Source of the DNA: Pseudomonas cichorii
GTDB lineage: Bacteria; Pseudomonadota; Gammaproteobacteria; Pseudomonadales; Pseudomonadaceae
Assembly: GCF_003700275.1 (NCBI RefSeq)
Contig: NZ_RBRE01000041.1
Span: forward strand, 1-64,000
Direction of reading: 5' to 3'
Length of the DNA: 64,000 nucleotides
Both the position numbers and the translations under genes were made by a program. The notes under the pieces were generated by a model. It was not told where the DNA came from, did no database searches, and saw nothing but the letters and a program-made list of their open reading frames with translations. This document shows, one piece after another, positions 8,290 to 19,608 of this stretch (the stretch's first letter is position 1; each line of letters starts with the position of its first letter).

Positions 8290-9339
8290 TTACTGTTGTT
8301 GGTCTGCGACGCGCAAGAAATGGTCCGCGACGTCGAGCATTCGGTTGGCAAAACCCCATTCGTTATCGAACCAGGCCAGCAGGTTTACCAGCCGTGGGCC
8401 GGAAACCCGGGTCTGACTCGCATCGACAATCGCCGAATGAGGGTCATGGTTGAAATCACAACTGGCATGCGGCAACTCGGTGTATGCCAACAGGCCCTTG
8501 AGCGGGCCGCTGGTCGCGGCCTCACGCAAGATACGATTGATTTCCACAGCATCGGTATCACGTGCAGTCTGCAGCGTGATATCCAGGCACGAGACGTTGA
8601 CCGTCGGTACGCGAACTGCTTTGGCCTGAATTCGGCCCGCAAGTTCCGGCAGGAGCCGCTCGATTCCGCGTGCCAGACCGGTGGACACCGGAATGATCGA
8701 CTGAAAGGCCGAGCGCGTACGGCGCAAATCCTCGTGATGATAAGCATCGATCACCGGCTGATCGTTCATCGCCGAGTGGATGGTGGTGATCGAAATGTAT
8801 TCAAGACCCAGCGCATCATCCAGCAGGCGCAACAACGGTACGCTGCAGTTGGTGGTGCAGGATGCGTTGGAGACCAGTCGCTCGGCACCGGTCAGCGTGT
8901 GCTGATTGATACCGAAGACGATGGTGGCGTCCACATCGCTTTCGCTGGCCATCGGTTGCGAGAACAGCACCCGCGACGCACCGGCATCGAGAAAACGCTG
9001 GCCGTCCTCGCGGGTGTTGTAGACACCTGAACATTCCAGCACCAGATCCGCACCCAGCGCCGCCCAGTCGATGCCTTCGGGCGTGGCGCTACGCAGCACC
9101 TTGATTCGGTGATCGTTGATGTGCAGGTATTGCCCCTCGACCCGCACATCGCCGGGAAAGCGGCCATGCGTGGAGTCGAAACGGGTGAGATATTCGAGAC
9201 TGGCCATATCGGCCAGATCATTGATTGCGACCACCTCGAAGCCTGCCCGGGCACCTCGCTCACAGAGCGCGCGCAGCACGCAACGACCGATCCGGCCATA
9301 GCCGTTCAGAGCAACTTTGTAAGGGCGATGTTGGGGCAT
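8290..9339 (-). CDS. epd: Erythrose-4-phosphate dehydrogenase
   Basis: 349-residue member of the GAPDH superfamily. NAD-binding [17 protein letters not shown] at the N-terminus and the active-site SNASCTTNC with catalytic Cys161. In pseudomonads the member linked to pgk and tkt is assigned as Epd, which oxidises erythrose-4-phosphate to 4-phosphoerythronate, the first step of the pyridoxal-phosphate branch; activity on glyceraldehyde-3-phosphate cannot be excluded from sequence. Start ATG at 9339 ([13 protein letters not shown]); an upstream in-frame start at 9372 is less likely. Confidence 0.88.
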   Translation of the reverse strand: MPQHRPYKVALNGYGRIGRCVLRALCERGARAGFEVVAINDLADMASLEYLTRFDSTHGRFPGDVRVEGQYLHINDHRIKVLRSATPEGIDWAALGADLVLECSGVYNTREDGQRFLDAGASRVLFSQPMASESDVDATIVFGINQHTLTGAERLVSNASCTTNCSVPLLRLLDDALGLEYISITTIHSAMNDQPVIDAYHHEDLRRTRSAFQSIIPVSTGLARGIERLLPELAGRIQAKAVRVPTVNVSCLDITLQTARDTDAVEINRILREAATSGPLKGLLAYTELPHASCDFNHDPHSAIVDASQTRVSGPRLVNLLAWFDNEWGFANRMLDVADHFLRVADQQQ

Positions 9340-9377
9340 GGTGGTGCTCGCAAGACAAACCGTACTGCACATAAACC

Positions 9378-9433
9378 TGTAGGAGCGAATTCATTCGCGA
9401 AGAGGAAGCCTTCGCGGATGAATCCGCTCCTAC
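9378..9433. repeat. REP inverted pair
   Basis: Two REP arms in opposite orientation (GTAGGAGCGAATTCATTCGC, then TTCGCGGATGAATCCGCTCC) fill most of the tkt-epd gap and could form a large stem in the mRNA, possibly separating tkt expression from epd. Confidence 0.85.
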
Positions 9434-9452
9434 CTGGTTACTGCGACCTTTC

Positions 9453-11450
9453 TCAGTCTTCCAGCAGTTCTTCGGCGGTGCTCAGGATGTTCTCCAGAGT
9501 GAAGCCGAACTCCTCGAACAACGCTGGCGCAGGTGCCGACTCACCAAAGGTGGTCATGCCGATCACGCGGCCTTCCAGACCGACGTACTTGTACCAGTAG
9601 TCGGCGTGGGCAGCTTCGATGGCGATACGGGCGCTGACCTGCAATGGCAGAACGGCCTGCTTGTAACCCGGGTCCTGGGCTTCAAAGACGCTGGTGCACG
9701 GCATGGAAACCACACGCACCTTGCGACCCTGAGCGGTCAGTGCGTCGAACGCCTGCACGGCCAGACCGATTTCCGAACCGGTAGCGATCAGGATCAGCTC
9801 AGGCTCGCCCGCGCAGTCGCGCAGTACGTAGCCACCACGGGCGATGTCCGCCAGCTGGGTTGCGTCGCGGCTCTGGTGAGGCAGGTTCTGACGCGAGAAG
9901 ATCAGTGCCGACGGACCGTCGTTACGCTCGATGGCGTATTTCCAGGCCACGGCCGATTCCACGGCATCCGCCGGACGCCAGGTGTCCAGGTTCGGCGTGG
10001 TACGCAGGCTGGTCAGTTGCTCGACCGGCTGGTGCGTCGGGCCGTCTTCGCCCAGACCGATGGAGTCGTGGGTGAACACATGGATAACGCGCTTCTTCAT
10101 CAGAGCGGCCATGCGCACTGCGTTACGAGCGTATTCCATGAAGATCAGGAAGGTCGCGCCGTACGGTACGAAACCGCCGTGCAGAGCGATACCGTTCATC
10201 ATTGCCGCCTGACCGAACTCACGCACACCGTAGTGCAGGTAGTTGCCGTTGGCGTCTTCGCCGGTGATGCTCTTGCAGCCTTTCCAGATGGTCAGGTTGG
10301 AACCGGCCAGGTCAGCCGAACCGCCGAGGAACTCAGGCAGCAGTGGACCGAAAGCACCCAGCGCGTTCTGGCTGGCCTTGCGGCTGGCGATGGTTTCGCC
10401 CTTGGCGTTGACTTCAGCGACATAGGCAGCCGATTTTTCGGCGAAGTCGGCTGGCAACTCACCGCTCATGCGGCGGATGAAATCGTTGGCCAGCTCTGGG
10501 AAAGCAGCGGAATAGGCAGCGAAACGCTGGTCCCACTCGGCTTCGGCGGCCAGGCCTTTTTCCTTGGCATCCCACTGGGCATAGATATCGGCCGGGATTT
10601 CAAAAGGACCGTGGTTCCATTTCAGCGCAGCGCGGGTCAGGGCGATTTCATCGGCGCCCAGCGGAGCACCGTGGGACTCTTCCTTGCCTTGCTTGTTGGG
10701 CGAACCGAAACCGATGGTGGTCTTGCAGCAGATCAGGGTCGGCTGCTCGCTCTTGCGGGCGGTATCGATGGCGGTCTTGATTTCGTCGGCATCGTGACCG
10801 TCGACATTGCGGATGACCTGCCAGCCGTACGACTCGAAACGCTTCGGCGTATCGTCGGTGAACCAGCCTTCGACTTCACCGTCGATGGAAATGCCGTTGT
10901 CGTCGTAGAACGCGATCAGTTTGCCCAGGCCCAGAGTACCGGCCAGGGAAGCGACTTCGTGGGAAATACCTTCCATCATGCAGCCATCACCCATGAACAC
11001 GTAGGTGTGGTGATCAACGATGTCATGGCCTGGACGGTTGAATTGTGCAGCCAGCGTCTTTTCTGCAACGGCAAAACCGACGGCGTTGGCAAAACCCTGA
11101 CCCAGCGGGCCGGTAGTGGTTTCAACACCCGGGGTGTAGCCGTATTCCGGGTGGCCCGGCGTGCGGCTGTGCAGTTGACGGAAGTTCTTCAGGTCATCGA
11201 TGGACAGATCGTAGCCGGTCAGATGCAGCAACGAGTAAATCAACATCGAGCCATGGCCATTGGACAGGATGAAGCGGTCACGGTCGGCAAACGACGGGTT
11301 GGCCGGGTTGTGCTTCAGATAGTCGCGCCACAGAACTTCGGCGATATCCGCCATGCCCATGGGGGCACCGGGATGGCCGCTGTTGGCTTTTTGCACGGCA
11401 TCCATGCTGAGGGCACGAATGGCGTTGGCACGCTCACGACGGCTTGGCAT
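9453..11450 (-). CDS. tkt: Transketolase
   Basis: 665-residue thiamine-diphosphate enzyme of the pentose phosphate pathway. ThDP/Mg motif [18 protein letters not shown] is followed by the pyrimidine domain ([20 protein letters not shown]) and the C-terminal domain. The early [12 protein letters not shown] segment is standard. Start ATG at 11450 has AGGAG at good spacing; the frame remains open to 11540 without homology. It begins the tkt-epd-pgk run and is divergent from the ArsR-methyltransferase gene. Confidence 0.97.
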   Translation of the reverse strand: MPSRRERANAIRALSMDAVQKANSGHPGAPMGMADIAEVLWRDYLKHNPANPSFADRDRFILSNGHGSMLIYSLLHLTGYDLSIDDLKNFRQLHSRTPGHPEYGYTPGVETTTGPLGQGFANAVGFAVAEKTLAAQFNRPGHDIVDHHTYVFMGDGCMMEGISHEVASLAGTLGLGKLIAFYDDNGISIDGEVEGWFTDDTPKRFESYGWQVIRNVDGHDADEIKTAIDTARKSEQPTLICCKTTIGFGSPNKQGKEESHGAPLGADEIALTRAALKWNHGPFEIPADIYAQWDAKEKGLAAEAEWDQRFAAYSAAFPELANDFIRRMSGELPADFAEKSAAYVAEVNAKGETIASRKASQNALGAFGPLLPEFLGGSADLAGSNLTIWKGCKSITGEDANGNYLHYGVREFGQAAMMNGIALHGGFVPYGATFLIFMEYARNAVRMAALMKKRVIHVFTHDSIGLGEDGPTHQPVEQLTSLRTTPNLDTWRPADAVESAVAWKYAIERNDGPSALIFSRQNLPHQSRDATQLADIARGGYVLRDCAGEPELILIATGSEIGLAVQAFDALTAQGRKVRVVSMPCTSVFEAQDPGYKQAVLPLQVSARIAIEAAHADYWYKYVGLEGRVIGMTTFGESAPAPALFEEFGFTLENILSTAEELLED

Positions 11451-11643
11451 CGCTGATCTCCTGGAGAATGAAGGAATGGGATCGGAAAAAGGCGACCATT
11501 TTCTCTCAGGCACTGCCTGGGAGCAATGAAAGATAGTCACTAGTGGGTGTTTTTCCTGCCTTGCGGCGTTATTTGTCCCCGCTAACAGGTATAGCGTCCC
11601 GCAATAACGTGATGGCCGTCACGGACAAATGCCCCCGACAACC

Positions 11644-11665
11644 AATATCAAAACTTTTTGATATT
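11644..11665. promoter_or_regulatory. Palindromic operator upstream of the ArsR-type gene
   Basis: A perfect 10-bp inverted repeat, AATATCAAAA - CT - TTTTGATATT, ends 42 bp before the start of the ArsR-methyltransferase gene. ArsR-family repressors bind such AT-rich palindromes, and autoregulation over the promoter is common. The likely target operon is this regulator plus metK. Confidence 0.75.
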
Positions 11666-11707
11666 GCTCTTGCGGCGCGACCGGTCGCTAACTAGACTGC
11701 GTTCCCT

Positions 11708-12703
11708 ATGAACCTATGCGCGCCAGCAATCAGCCATGACGACTGCGACGACCTCTCTGCCCTGTGCAAGGCCGGCGGCGATCCTCTGCGACTGAACGTC
11801 CTGCGCGCACTGGCCAACGATTCGTTCGGCGTACTGGAGCTGGCGCAGATCTTTGCCATCGGCCAGTCAGGCATGAGTCATCATCTGAAAGTACTGGCCC
11901 AGGCCGGTCTGGTGGCGACCCGTCGTGAAGGCAATGCGATCTTTTACCGTCGCGCCCTGCCCCACACCGCACTGACCGGCGGCAGACTGCACGCGGCCCT
12001 GCTCGATGAGGTCGATGCGCTGAGCCTGCCCCACGATGCTCGCCTGCGCATTGACCAGGTGCATGGCCAGCGGGCCCAGGCCAGCCAGGACTTCTTCGCC
12101 CGCACCGCAGAAAAGTTTCGTGCCCAGCAGGACCTGATCGCCGGCCTCGCTCAATACCGCGACAGCCTGCTGAGCCTGCTGGACAAACTGAGCTTCACCG
12201 CCTCGGCAACGGCACTGGAAGTCGGCCCCGGCGACGGTGGTTTTCTGCCGGAACTGGCCCGACGCTTTGCTCGCGTCACGGCCATGGACAACAGCCCGGC
12301 AATGCTGGAGCTGGCCCGCGATGTCTGCGAGCGCGAGCAACTGGGCAATGTCGAGCTGGTGCTGGCCGACGCACTCACAGGCACTAAAGTCAGTGTCGAT
12401 TGCGTCGTTCTGAACATGGTGCTGCACCATTTCGCCGCACCGGCCGAAGCCTTGCGGCAACTGGCGGAGCGATTGCAGCCGGGCGGTAGCCTGCTGGTAA
12501 CAGAGTTGTGTAGTCATGATCAGAGCTGGGCCAGGGAGGCCTGTGGCGATCTCTGGTTAGGTTTCGAACAGGATGATCTGGCCCGTTGGGCCATCGCTGC
12601 GGGGCTAGTTCCCGGGGAAAGCCTGTATGTAGGCTTACGTAATGGTTTCCAGATCCAGGTTCGCCACTTTCAGCGACCGGCTGGCAACACTCACCATCGG
12701 TAA
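11708..12703 (+). CDS. ArsR-type regulator fused to a methyltransferase (SahR-like)
   Basis: 331 residues. Residues 1-95 are a winged-helix ArsR domain ([21 protein letters not shown] is the recognition region, broken over helix 3). Residues about 150-310 are a class I SAM-dependent methyltransferase: motif [17 protein letters not shown], followed by [14 protein letters not shown] and [12 protein letters not shown]. The gene is 20 bp upstream of metK and preceded by a strong palindrome. This fits the SahR group, ArsR regulators that sense S-adenosylhomocysteine to control the SAM cycle; the methyltransferase-like domain may act as the ligand sensor. The symbol is withheld because the assignment rests on context. 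Start ATG 11708. Confidence 0.8.
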   Translation: MNLCAPAISHDDCDDLSALCKAGGDPLRLNVLRALANDSFGVLELAQIFAIGQSGMSHHLKVLAQAGLVATRREGNAIFYRRALPHTALTGGRLHAALLDEVDALSLPHDARLRIDQVHGQRAQASQDFFARTAEKFRAQQDLIAGLAQYRDSLLSLLDKLSFTASATALEVGPGDGGFLPELARRFARVTAMDNSPAMLELARDVCEREQLGNVELVLADALTGTKVSVDCVVLNMVLHHFAAPAEALRQLAERLQPGGSLLVTELCSHDQSWAREACGDLWLGFEQDDLARWAIAAGLVPGESLYVGLRNGFQIQVRHFQRPAGNTHHR

Positions 12704-12723
12704 AATTCAGGAAACCCGTAGAG

Positions 12724-13914
12724 ATGAGCGAATACTCACTTTTCACCTCCGAGTCCGTGTCCGAAGGACACCCAGACAAGATCGCCGACCAGATTTCCGA
12801 CGCGGTACTGGACGCTATCATCGCCCAGGACAAACACGCTCGCGTAGCCGTTGAAACCCTGGTCAAGACTGGCGTTGCAATCGTTGCCGGCGAAGTCACC
12901 ACCACAGCCTGGGTTGACCTCGAACAGATCGTTCGCGACGTGATCAGCGACATTGGCTACACCAGCTCCGACGTCGGTTTCGACGGCGCTACCTGCGGCG
13001 TGATGAACATCATCGGCAAGCAGTCTCCTGACATCAACCAGGGTGTTGACCGTGCCAAGCCTGAAGATCAGGGCGCCGGTGACCAGGGCCTGATGTTCGG
13101 CTACGCCAGCAACGAAACTGCCGAACTGATGCCTGCTCCAATCGCTTTCTCTCACCAGTTGGTGAAGCGTCAGGCTGAAGCCCGCAAGTCCGGCCTGCTG
13201 CCTTGGCTGCGCCCGGATGCCAAGTCCCAGGTGACTTGCAGCTATGAAAACGGCAAGGTCGTGGGCATCGACGCTGTCGTTCTGTCGACCCAGCACAACC
13301 CGGAAGTTTCCTATAACGATCTGCGCGAAGGCGTAATGGAACTGATCGTCAAGCACGTGCTGCCAGCCGAGCTGCTGCACAAGGACACCCAGTTCCACAT
13401 CAACCCGACTGGCCAGTTCATCATTGGCGGCCCGGTAGGTGACTGCGGCCTGACCGGTCGCAAGATCATCGTCGACAGCTACGGCGGCATGGCTCGCCAC
13501 GGTGGCGGCGCGTTCTCCGGTAAGGATCCATCGAAAGTTGACCGTTCCGCGGCCTACGCTGGCCGCTACGTTGCCAAGAACATCGTGGCTGCCGGTCTGG
13601 CCGAGCGTTGCGAGATCCAGGTTTCCTACGCTATCGGCGTTGCGCAACCGACTTCGATCTCGTTGAACACCTTCGGCACTGGCAAGATCAGTGACGACAA
13701 GATCATCAAGCTGGTTCGCGACATCTTCGACCTGCGTCCATACGCGATCACCACCATGCTTGACCTGCTGCACCCGATGTACCAGGAAACCGCTGCCTAT
13801 GGCCACTTCGGTCGCAAGCCGCAAACCAAGACCGTGGGCGACGATACCTTCACCACGTTCACCTGGGAAAAAACCGACCGCGCCGACGCCCTGCGCGCTG
13901 CTGCCGGCCTGTAA
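12724..13914 (+). CDS. metK: S-adenosylmethionine synthetase
   Basis: 396 residues; makes S-adenosylmethionine from methionine and ATP. N-terminal [20 protein letters not shown], the [12 protein letters not shown] signature and the [16 protein letters not shown] loop are intact. It lies 20 bp after the ArsR-methyltransferase gene and is presumably cotranscribed with it; the gap is too short for a SAM riboswitch, so control is probably at the palindromic operator. Ends in a strong terminator. Confidence 0.98.
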   Translation: MSEYSLFTSESVSEGHPDKIADQISDAVLDAIIAQDKHARVAVETLVKTGVAIVAGEVTTTAWVDLEQIVRDVISDIGYTSSDVGFDGATCGVMNIIGKQSPDINQGVDRAKPEDQGAGDQGLMFGYASNETAELMPAPIAFSHQLVKRQAEARKSGLLPWLRPDAKSQVTCSYENGKVVGIDAVVLSTQHNPEVSYNDLREGVMELIVKHVLPAELLHKDTQFHINPTGQFIIGGPVGDCGLTGRKIIVDSYGGMARHGGGAFSGKDPSKVDRSAAYAGRYVAKNIVAAGLAERCEIQVSYAIGVAQPTSISLNTFGTGKISDDKIIKLVRDIFDLRPYAITTMLDLLHPMYQETAAYGHFGRKPQTKTVGDDTFTTFTWEKTDRADALRAAAGL

Positions 13915-13938
13915 TACCCACTGACGCTGTAACTAGAA

Positions 13939-13970
13939 GCCCCGGACGATCAGATCGTCCGGGGCTTTTT
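13939..13970 (+). terminator. Intrinsic terminator of metK
   Basis: Perfect 12-bp stem (GCCCCGGACGAT / ATCGTCCGGGGC, loop CAG) followed by a run of Ts. Confidence 0.95.
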
Positions 13971-13986
13971 AGTATCTGACGATGAC

Positions 13987-14607
13987 TCAGGCGCGCCGTG
14001 ATACCAGCAGTACCGAAGCTGCTCCCGCCAGCAACCCGGCACATGCCCGATTGAACAGACGCTTGCCAGCGGGCCGTGAAAACAGACGGCGGGCATGCAC
14101 GCCCATGTAGCCGTACAGGCTGATGGCGATACACTCCAATGCCAGGAAAATTCCACCCAGCACCGCGAACTGGCTGGTGACATTGCTGGTGTCATCGATG
14201 AACTGCGGCAGGAAGGCAGTAAACAGAAGAATCGCCTTGGGATTGCCGATGGCCACCAGAAACTCCTGACGGGCCAGGCTTCTCATGCTTGCCGAAGGGC
14301 CGCTCATATCGCCCTGATCATGCGCATTGGCGCGCCACAATTGCACCGCCAGATAGAACAGGTACGCCGCACCGGCAATCTTGATCGCATGGAACAGCCA
14401 TTCCGAGGTATGCAGCACGGCGGTCAGGCCAACCGCAGCCAGCGTAATCATGATCACAAAAGCCAATAATCGCCCCACGCCGCCAATGCATGAACGGGCA
14501 AAGCCATAGCGCGTCGCGTTACTGATCGACAGCAGATTGTTCGGGCCAGGTGCCATGTTGAGGGCAAAACAGGCAGGAACGAAAACAGCGAGCGTCGTTA
14601 TATCCAT
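13987..14607 (-). CDS. LysE/RhtB family amino-acid exporter
   Basis: 206-residue inner-membrane protein with about six hydrophobic segments. The N-terminal MAPGPNNLLSISNATRYGF and the QEFLVAIGNPKAILLFTAFLP segment are LysE/RhtB hallmarks. Such proteins export amino acids such as lysine, threonine or homoserine lactone; the substrate is not predictable here. Start ATG 14607 (MDITTLAVF), with a weak ribosome binding site. It converges on metK, whose terminator lies between the two stop codons. Confidence 0.88.
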   Translation of the reverse strand: MDITTLAVFVPACFALNMAPGPNNLLSISNATRYGFARSCIGGVGRLLAFVIMITLAAVGLTAVLHTSEWLFHAIKIAGAAYLFYLAVQLWRANAHDQGDMSGPSASMRSLARQEFLVAIGNPKAILLFTAFLPQFIDDTSNVTSQFAVLGGIFLALECIAISLYGYMGVHARRLFSRPAGKRLFNRACAGLLAGAASVLLVSRRA

Positions 14608-14723
14608 GGGGCACCCGGACCAGAACAGGACTGATTGTCTATTCTGCCAATCTGCGACGAAGACTAAAGACACAGTAGTACACGTAAATCATGCCGATCT
14701 GTACCTGCAGAAAAACCCGGTAA

Positions 14724-16478
<1,755 letters not shown>

Positions 16479-16531
16479 TTCACTTTTCATCGCCCGCGTG
16501 CCCGGACGTTATGGTTTTTCAAGGAGTTCAC

Positions 16532-16942
16532 ATGAAGTTTCTTTCCAGCCTGATTCTGCTGGGCAGTTTCACGTTTGCGGCAGCCCCGCTACTCGCAGCC
16601 GAGCAGGCTCCGCCGCCGTCGGAGTGCCTGGTTAAAAGCCAGGAGATCAACAGCAAGATTCAGGAAGCCAAGGCCGAGGGCAACAAGCAGGAGCAAGCGG
16701 GCCTGGAAAAGGCATTGAGCGAAGTCAACGCCAACTGCAGCGAAGCTTCGCTGGTCAAGCAACGCGAACAGAAAGTGCTGGAGGCCAAGCGCGAAGTAAG
16801 CCGCCGTCAGGCAGACCTGAACAAGGCCATGGCCAAGGGCGATCCGGAGCGCATCGACAAGCGCAAGGACAAGCTCGCCGAGTCCCGCAAGGAACTGCAG
16901 GATGCCCAGACCGAGCTTGAGAAGGTGCAGCCGGAGGAGTGA
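16532..16942 (+). CDS. DUF1090 periplasmic protein
   Basis: 136 residues. Signal peptide MKFLSSLILLGSFTFAAAPLLAA, then a long, highly charged, mostly helical region (about residues 35-130, rich in Lys, Glu, Gln and Ala) that is likely coiled coil. Two cysteines (near 32 and 68) are typical of DUF1090, in which they probably form a disulfide. Function unknown. The start at 16532 has AAGGAG 7 bases upstream; an open frame reaches back into ligB but is not the gene start. Confidence 0.82.
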   Translation: MKFLSSLILLGSFTFAAAPLLAAEQAPPPSECLVKSQEINSKIQEAKAEGNKQEQAGLEKALSEVNANCSEASLVKQREQKVLEAKREVSRRQADLNKAMAKGDPERIDKRKDKLAESRKELQDAQTELEKVQPEE

Positions 16943-16958
16943 AGCCCTTGCCCGCGGA

Positions 16959-17423
16959 TCAATGATTCCTGAACTCTTTGTGGCACGCCTGACAAGCGGC
17001 CTCGACCTTGTCCACTGCCGGTGCCAGGCTGCTCGCCGAGAACGGCCTGACGCTGGATAACGCCGCCAGCTCACCCGTCGCAGACTCCAGCGAGCGGGCA
17101 ATCTCCTGAAAGCGCGCCTGCTTCTGCCAGACCGCATCCGTTGCACTGCCATGCTCCGCTTCCCTGACCTGCGGGAAGTGCTTCCAGGGTTCATGGGCCA
17201 GACGGTCGAGCCTGACCGCGCCTTCGCTGAAGCGCTGGCCATCGAAAGCGATGCGCCCGCGCAACATGCCGCCCAGATCCTCGCTGGTCTTGAGCATTTC
17301 CTTGAAGATCGCCTTGCGCTGGCCCAACGGTGAATCGGGATCGACGCCGCCACAGCCGCTCAATACCAGACAGGACAACAGGACAGCACTCAATCTTTTC
17401 AAGGTAATGCTCGATAAATCCAT
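16959..17423 (-). CDS. Cytochrome c'-like lipoprotein
   Basis: 154 residues. A hydrophobic segment ending in VLSGC gives a lipoprotein signal, and a single haem-binding CQACH lies eight residues from the end (CQACHKEFRNH), the position expected in four-helix class II cytochromes c (cytochrome c'). Central helices (FKEMLKTSEDLGGMLRG, FQEIARSLESATGELA) fit. The partner and role are not evident; the family binds NO/CO or carries electrons. Start uncertain: ATG 17423 is taken, but its ribosome binding site is weak, and 17444 and 17492 are also possible. The upstream alternatives would overlap the MAPEG gene's 3' end. Confidence 0.72.
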   Translation of the reverse strand: MDLSSITLKRLSAVLLSCLVLSGCGGVDPDSPLGQRKAIFKEMLKTSEDLGGMLRGRIAFDGQRFSEGAVRLDRLAHEPWKHFPQVREAEHGSATDAVWQKQARFQEIARSLESATGELAALSSVRPFSASSLAPAVDKVEAACQACHKEFRNH

Positions 17424-17463
17424 GGAAAACGGTGGCGCCCCCATCTGCCAGCGAAGGGCGGGA

Positions 17464-17862
17464 TCAGGCAGCCGGGAACGCAGAAGCGCCAAACAGGCCG
17501 ATAATCAGACCCAGCCCGATGAGCCAGACAATCGAGCGCATGATAGCCAGGTCAGCCATGTAGAAGATGATGTAGAGCAAGCGACTGGTAACGAACAGAA
17601 CGGCCAGTACATCGATCGTGACCAACTGCGCGTTGCCCGCAACATGCGCAATGATCACTGCCGCGGCAAACGCCGGAGTGATTTCATAACCGTTCAGTTG
17701 CGCGGCATGCGCGCGTTTGGGAAAGCCTTCGAGCTTGTCGAGAAAGCCGCGTGGATCATGATTGTTTCGCGACGAGTAGGAGCCACTTGCTACCTTGGCG
17801 ATGCCCGCACAAATGAATGGCAGCATTATCGCGACCAATACACACCAGAATGCAACTGTCAT
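17464..17862 (-). CDS. MAPEG family membrane protein
   Basis: 132 residues with four hydrophobic helices, about 3-22, 60-78, 80-99 and 107-128 (TVAFWCVLVAIMLPFICAG at the start). The NNHDPRGFLDKLEG and RAHAAQLNGYEITPAFAAAV blocks are MAPEG signatures (membrane-associated proteins of eicosanoid and glutathione metabolism); bacterial members are often glutathione-dependent or uncharacterised. AGGA is 7 bases before the ATG at 17862, making it a better start than 17868. It is upstream of, and probably cotranscribed with, the cytochrome gene. Confidence 0.8.
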   Translation of the reverse strand: MTVAFWCVLVAIMLPFICAGIAKVASGSYSSRNNHDPRGFLDKLEGFPKRAHAAQLNGYEITPAFAAAVIIAHVAGNAQLVTIDVLAVLFVTSRLLYIIFYMADLAIMRSIVWLIGLGLIIGLFGASAFPAA

Positions 17863-18107
17863 GCTCATGTCCTGTTATTTGAGTTTGATTGAAAACATGC
17901 GACGGCGAGAGCCCGTCATCATTGGCAACAGTTCGACACTGAGCCTGTCGAGAGTGTTCCTTCGCCCATGCCTGCGAGCATAGAGGATTCGGCAGGCACT
18001 CACAGCCTTGCTGTCTGGCGAAGAGCTGCTGCGATTGTCGAAGCGATTGGCTAAGATGCCACGACCGCCGCCTGCCGCTGGCGGGTCATGGATGCACAGG
18101 AGTCGTA

Positions 18108-18929
18108 ATGCCCACCGAAGAGGATATCGCCATCGTTGGCGGTACACCGATGATCCCCGATCAGCGTCGCGAGCTGATGCTTCGTCAATTGCGCAAGCAT
18201 CAGGTGCTGAGCGTGCATCAGTTGATGGAGATGTTCGAGTGCTCGCACATGACCATCCGTCGCGATATCGCCGTGCTGGAGCAGGAAGGACGCGCCTATT
18301 CGGTAACCGGTGGCGTGCGTATCGCCAGCCAGTTGCACAGCGAGCCCAGCCATCAGTCCAAGGCGGTCGTGGAGCTGCCGCACAAGCAGGGCATGGCCAG
18401 GCTCGCGGCCGGACTGCTGCATCCGGACATGACCATTTATCTGGATGCCGGCACCAGCACTCTGGAAATCGTCCCGCATATCGTGGCGCTTTCCGGCATG
18501 ACGGTGGTGACCAATGACTTCGGCATCGTCAACGCCCTGGCCGATGCCGCGCATGTGGATGTCATCCACACCGGTGGCCTGCTCGATCACCCCAACCGCT
18601 CCAGCGTCGGCGGCCTGGCTGCTGCAACCCTGCGCCAGCTCGCTACCGACGTGGCCTTCCTGTCGACCAGTTCATGGGACCTGCAACGCGGCACCACCAC
18701 GCCATCAGCGCTGAAAGTCGAAGTCAAACAGGCGGCCATGCAGTCCGCATCCCGCACCGTGCTGATCGCCACCAGCTCCAAATACGGGACGTTCGGCATG
18801 TACAAGGTCTCGGCCCTCGAACAGTTCGACACCATCATTACCGACACGGCGCTGGCAGAAGCGGCAGCCGATGGGATTCGCAAACACCGTATCGAATTGC
18901 TGTTGGCACCCGTCAACAAACCGCGCTGA
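18108..18929 (+). CDS. DeoR/GlpR-family transcriptional regulator
   Basis: 273 residues. N-terminal helix-turn-helix (RRELMLRQLRKHQVLSVHQL then FECSHMTIRRDIAVLEQEG) with the DeoR signature, and a C-terminal sugar-phosphate-sensing domain containing YLDAGTSTLEIVPHI and VVTNDFGIVNAL. Family members usually repress a nearby sugar or polyol operon, but no such operon adjoins it, so the target is unknown. AGGAG precedes the ATG at 18108. Confidence 0.88.
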   Translation: MPTEEDIAIVGGTPMIPDQRRELMLRQLRKHQVLSVHQLMEMFECSHMTIRRDIAVLEQEGRAYSVTGGVRIASQLHSEPSHQSKAVVELPHKQGMARLAAGLLHPDMTIYLDAGTSTLEIVPHIVALSGMTVVTNDFGIVNALADAAHVDVIHTGGLLDHPNRSSVGGLAAATLRQLATDVAFLSTSSWDLQRGTTTPSALKVEVKQAAMQSASRTVLIATSSKYGTFGMYKVSALEQFDTIITDTALAEAAADGIRKHRIELLLAPVNKPR

Positions 18930-18932
18930 CAT

Positions 18933-18987
18933 CTTCGCGGATAAATCCGCTCCTACAACCATGGTGGGAGCCAATTCATTCGCGAAA
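18933..18987. repeat. REP inverted pair
   Basis: TTCGCGGATAAATCCGCTCC followed by an inverted arm GGGAGCCAATTCATTCGCGA, directly after the DeoR-type gene stop and before the sigma-factor promoter. Confidence 0.8.
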
Positions 18988-19044
18988 ACCCTCCCTCATT
19001 CCGATAAGCGTCAATTGCCAGTATCCGCAGGCTCTGACAGAATC

Positions 19045-19065
19045 GCGAATCGTTCTCGTTATTTA
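19045..19065. promoter_or_regulatory. Candidate Fur box of the iron sigma-factor gene
   Basis: Read on the minus strand, AAATAACGAGAACGATTCGC resembles the imperfect Fur palindrome (AAATGAGAATNATTCTC type) seen at pseudomonad fecI-like promoters. It lies about 25-45 bp before the sigma-factor start. The match is imperfect. Confidence 0.45.
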
Positions 19066-19089
19066 ACACATTTCCATTCGAGGCCATTC

Positions 19090-19608
19090 GTGTCGTCAGC
19101 CCCAAGCACTCATAACGAGATCGTTGGCGTGTTGTATCGCGACCACCGCAGTTGGCTGCTGGCCTGGCTTCGACGCAATGTGGCCTGTCCACAACGCGCT
19201 GAAGACCTGAGCCAGGACACCTTTGTACGCCTGCTCGGACGTGACGAGCTCAAGACGCCGAATGAACCCCGCGCCTTTCTGGCAGCGGTCGCCAAGGGCC
19301 TGCTGTTCGACTATTTTCGCCGCGCAGCGCTGGAGCAGGCTTATCTCAACGAACTGATGCTGATCCCTGAAGCCGAGCACCCTTCGCCGCAGGATCAGCT
19401 ACTGATCCTTGAAGACCTCAAGAACATCGACCGCATGCTCGGCAAGCTGTCGAGCAAGGCACGCGCAGCCTTTCTCTATAACCGTCTCGACGGAATGGGC
19501 CATGCCGAAATCGCCGAGCGCCTGGGGGTTTCGGTTTCCCGGGTTCGGCAATACCTGGCCCAGGCCATGCGCCAGTGCTACATCGCCCTGTACGGCGAAC
19601 CGACATGA
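19090..19608 (+). CDS. FecI-type ECF sigma factor
   Basis: 172 residues. Region 2 includes EDLSQDTFVRLLGRDEL and PRAFLAAVAKGLLFDYFRR; region 4 includes GMGHAEIAERLGVSVSRVRQYL. This is the iron-starvation (FecI/PvdS-like) group of extracytoplasmic-function sigma factors, activated through a FecR partner and a TonB receptor, both of which follow directly. I place the start at GTG 19090, with GAGG 7 bases upstream; longer in-frame extensions run into the REP element. Stop overlaps the fecR start by 4 bases (ATGA), indicating translational coupling. Confidence 0.92.
   Translation: MSSAPSTHNEIVGVLYRDHRSWLLAWLRRNVACPQRAEDLSQDTFVRLLGRDELKTPNEPRAFLAAVAKGLLFDYFRRAALEQAYLNELMLIPEAEHPSPQDQLLILEDLKNIDRMLGKLSSKARAAFLYNRLDGMGHAEIAERLGVSVSRVRQYLAQAMRQCYIALYGEPT

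Noticed and set aside
9606..11456. 616-codon plus-strand frame opposite tkt
   Set aside because: Antisense shadow of transketolase; no ribosome site or recognisable domain.
12704..12723. SAM riboswitch before metK
   Set aside because: Only 20 bp separate metK from the upstream gene; no room for an aptamer.
18871..19089. Longer N-terminus for the ECF sigma factor (ATG 18871)
   Set aside because: Would translate the DeoR-type gene end, a REP pair and the probable promoter; GTG 19090 fits family length and has a ribosome site.
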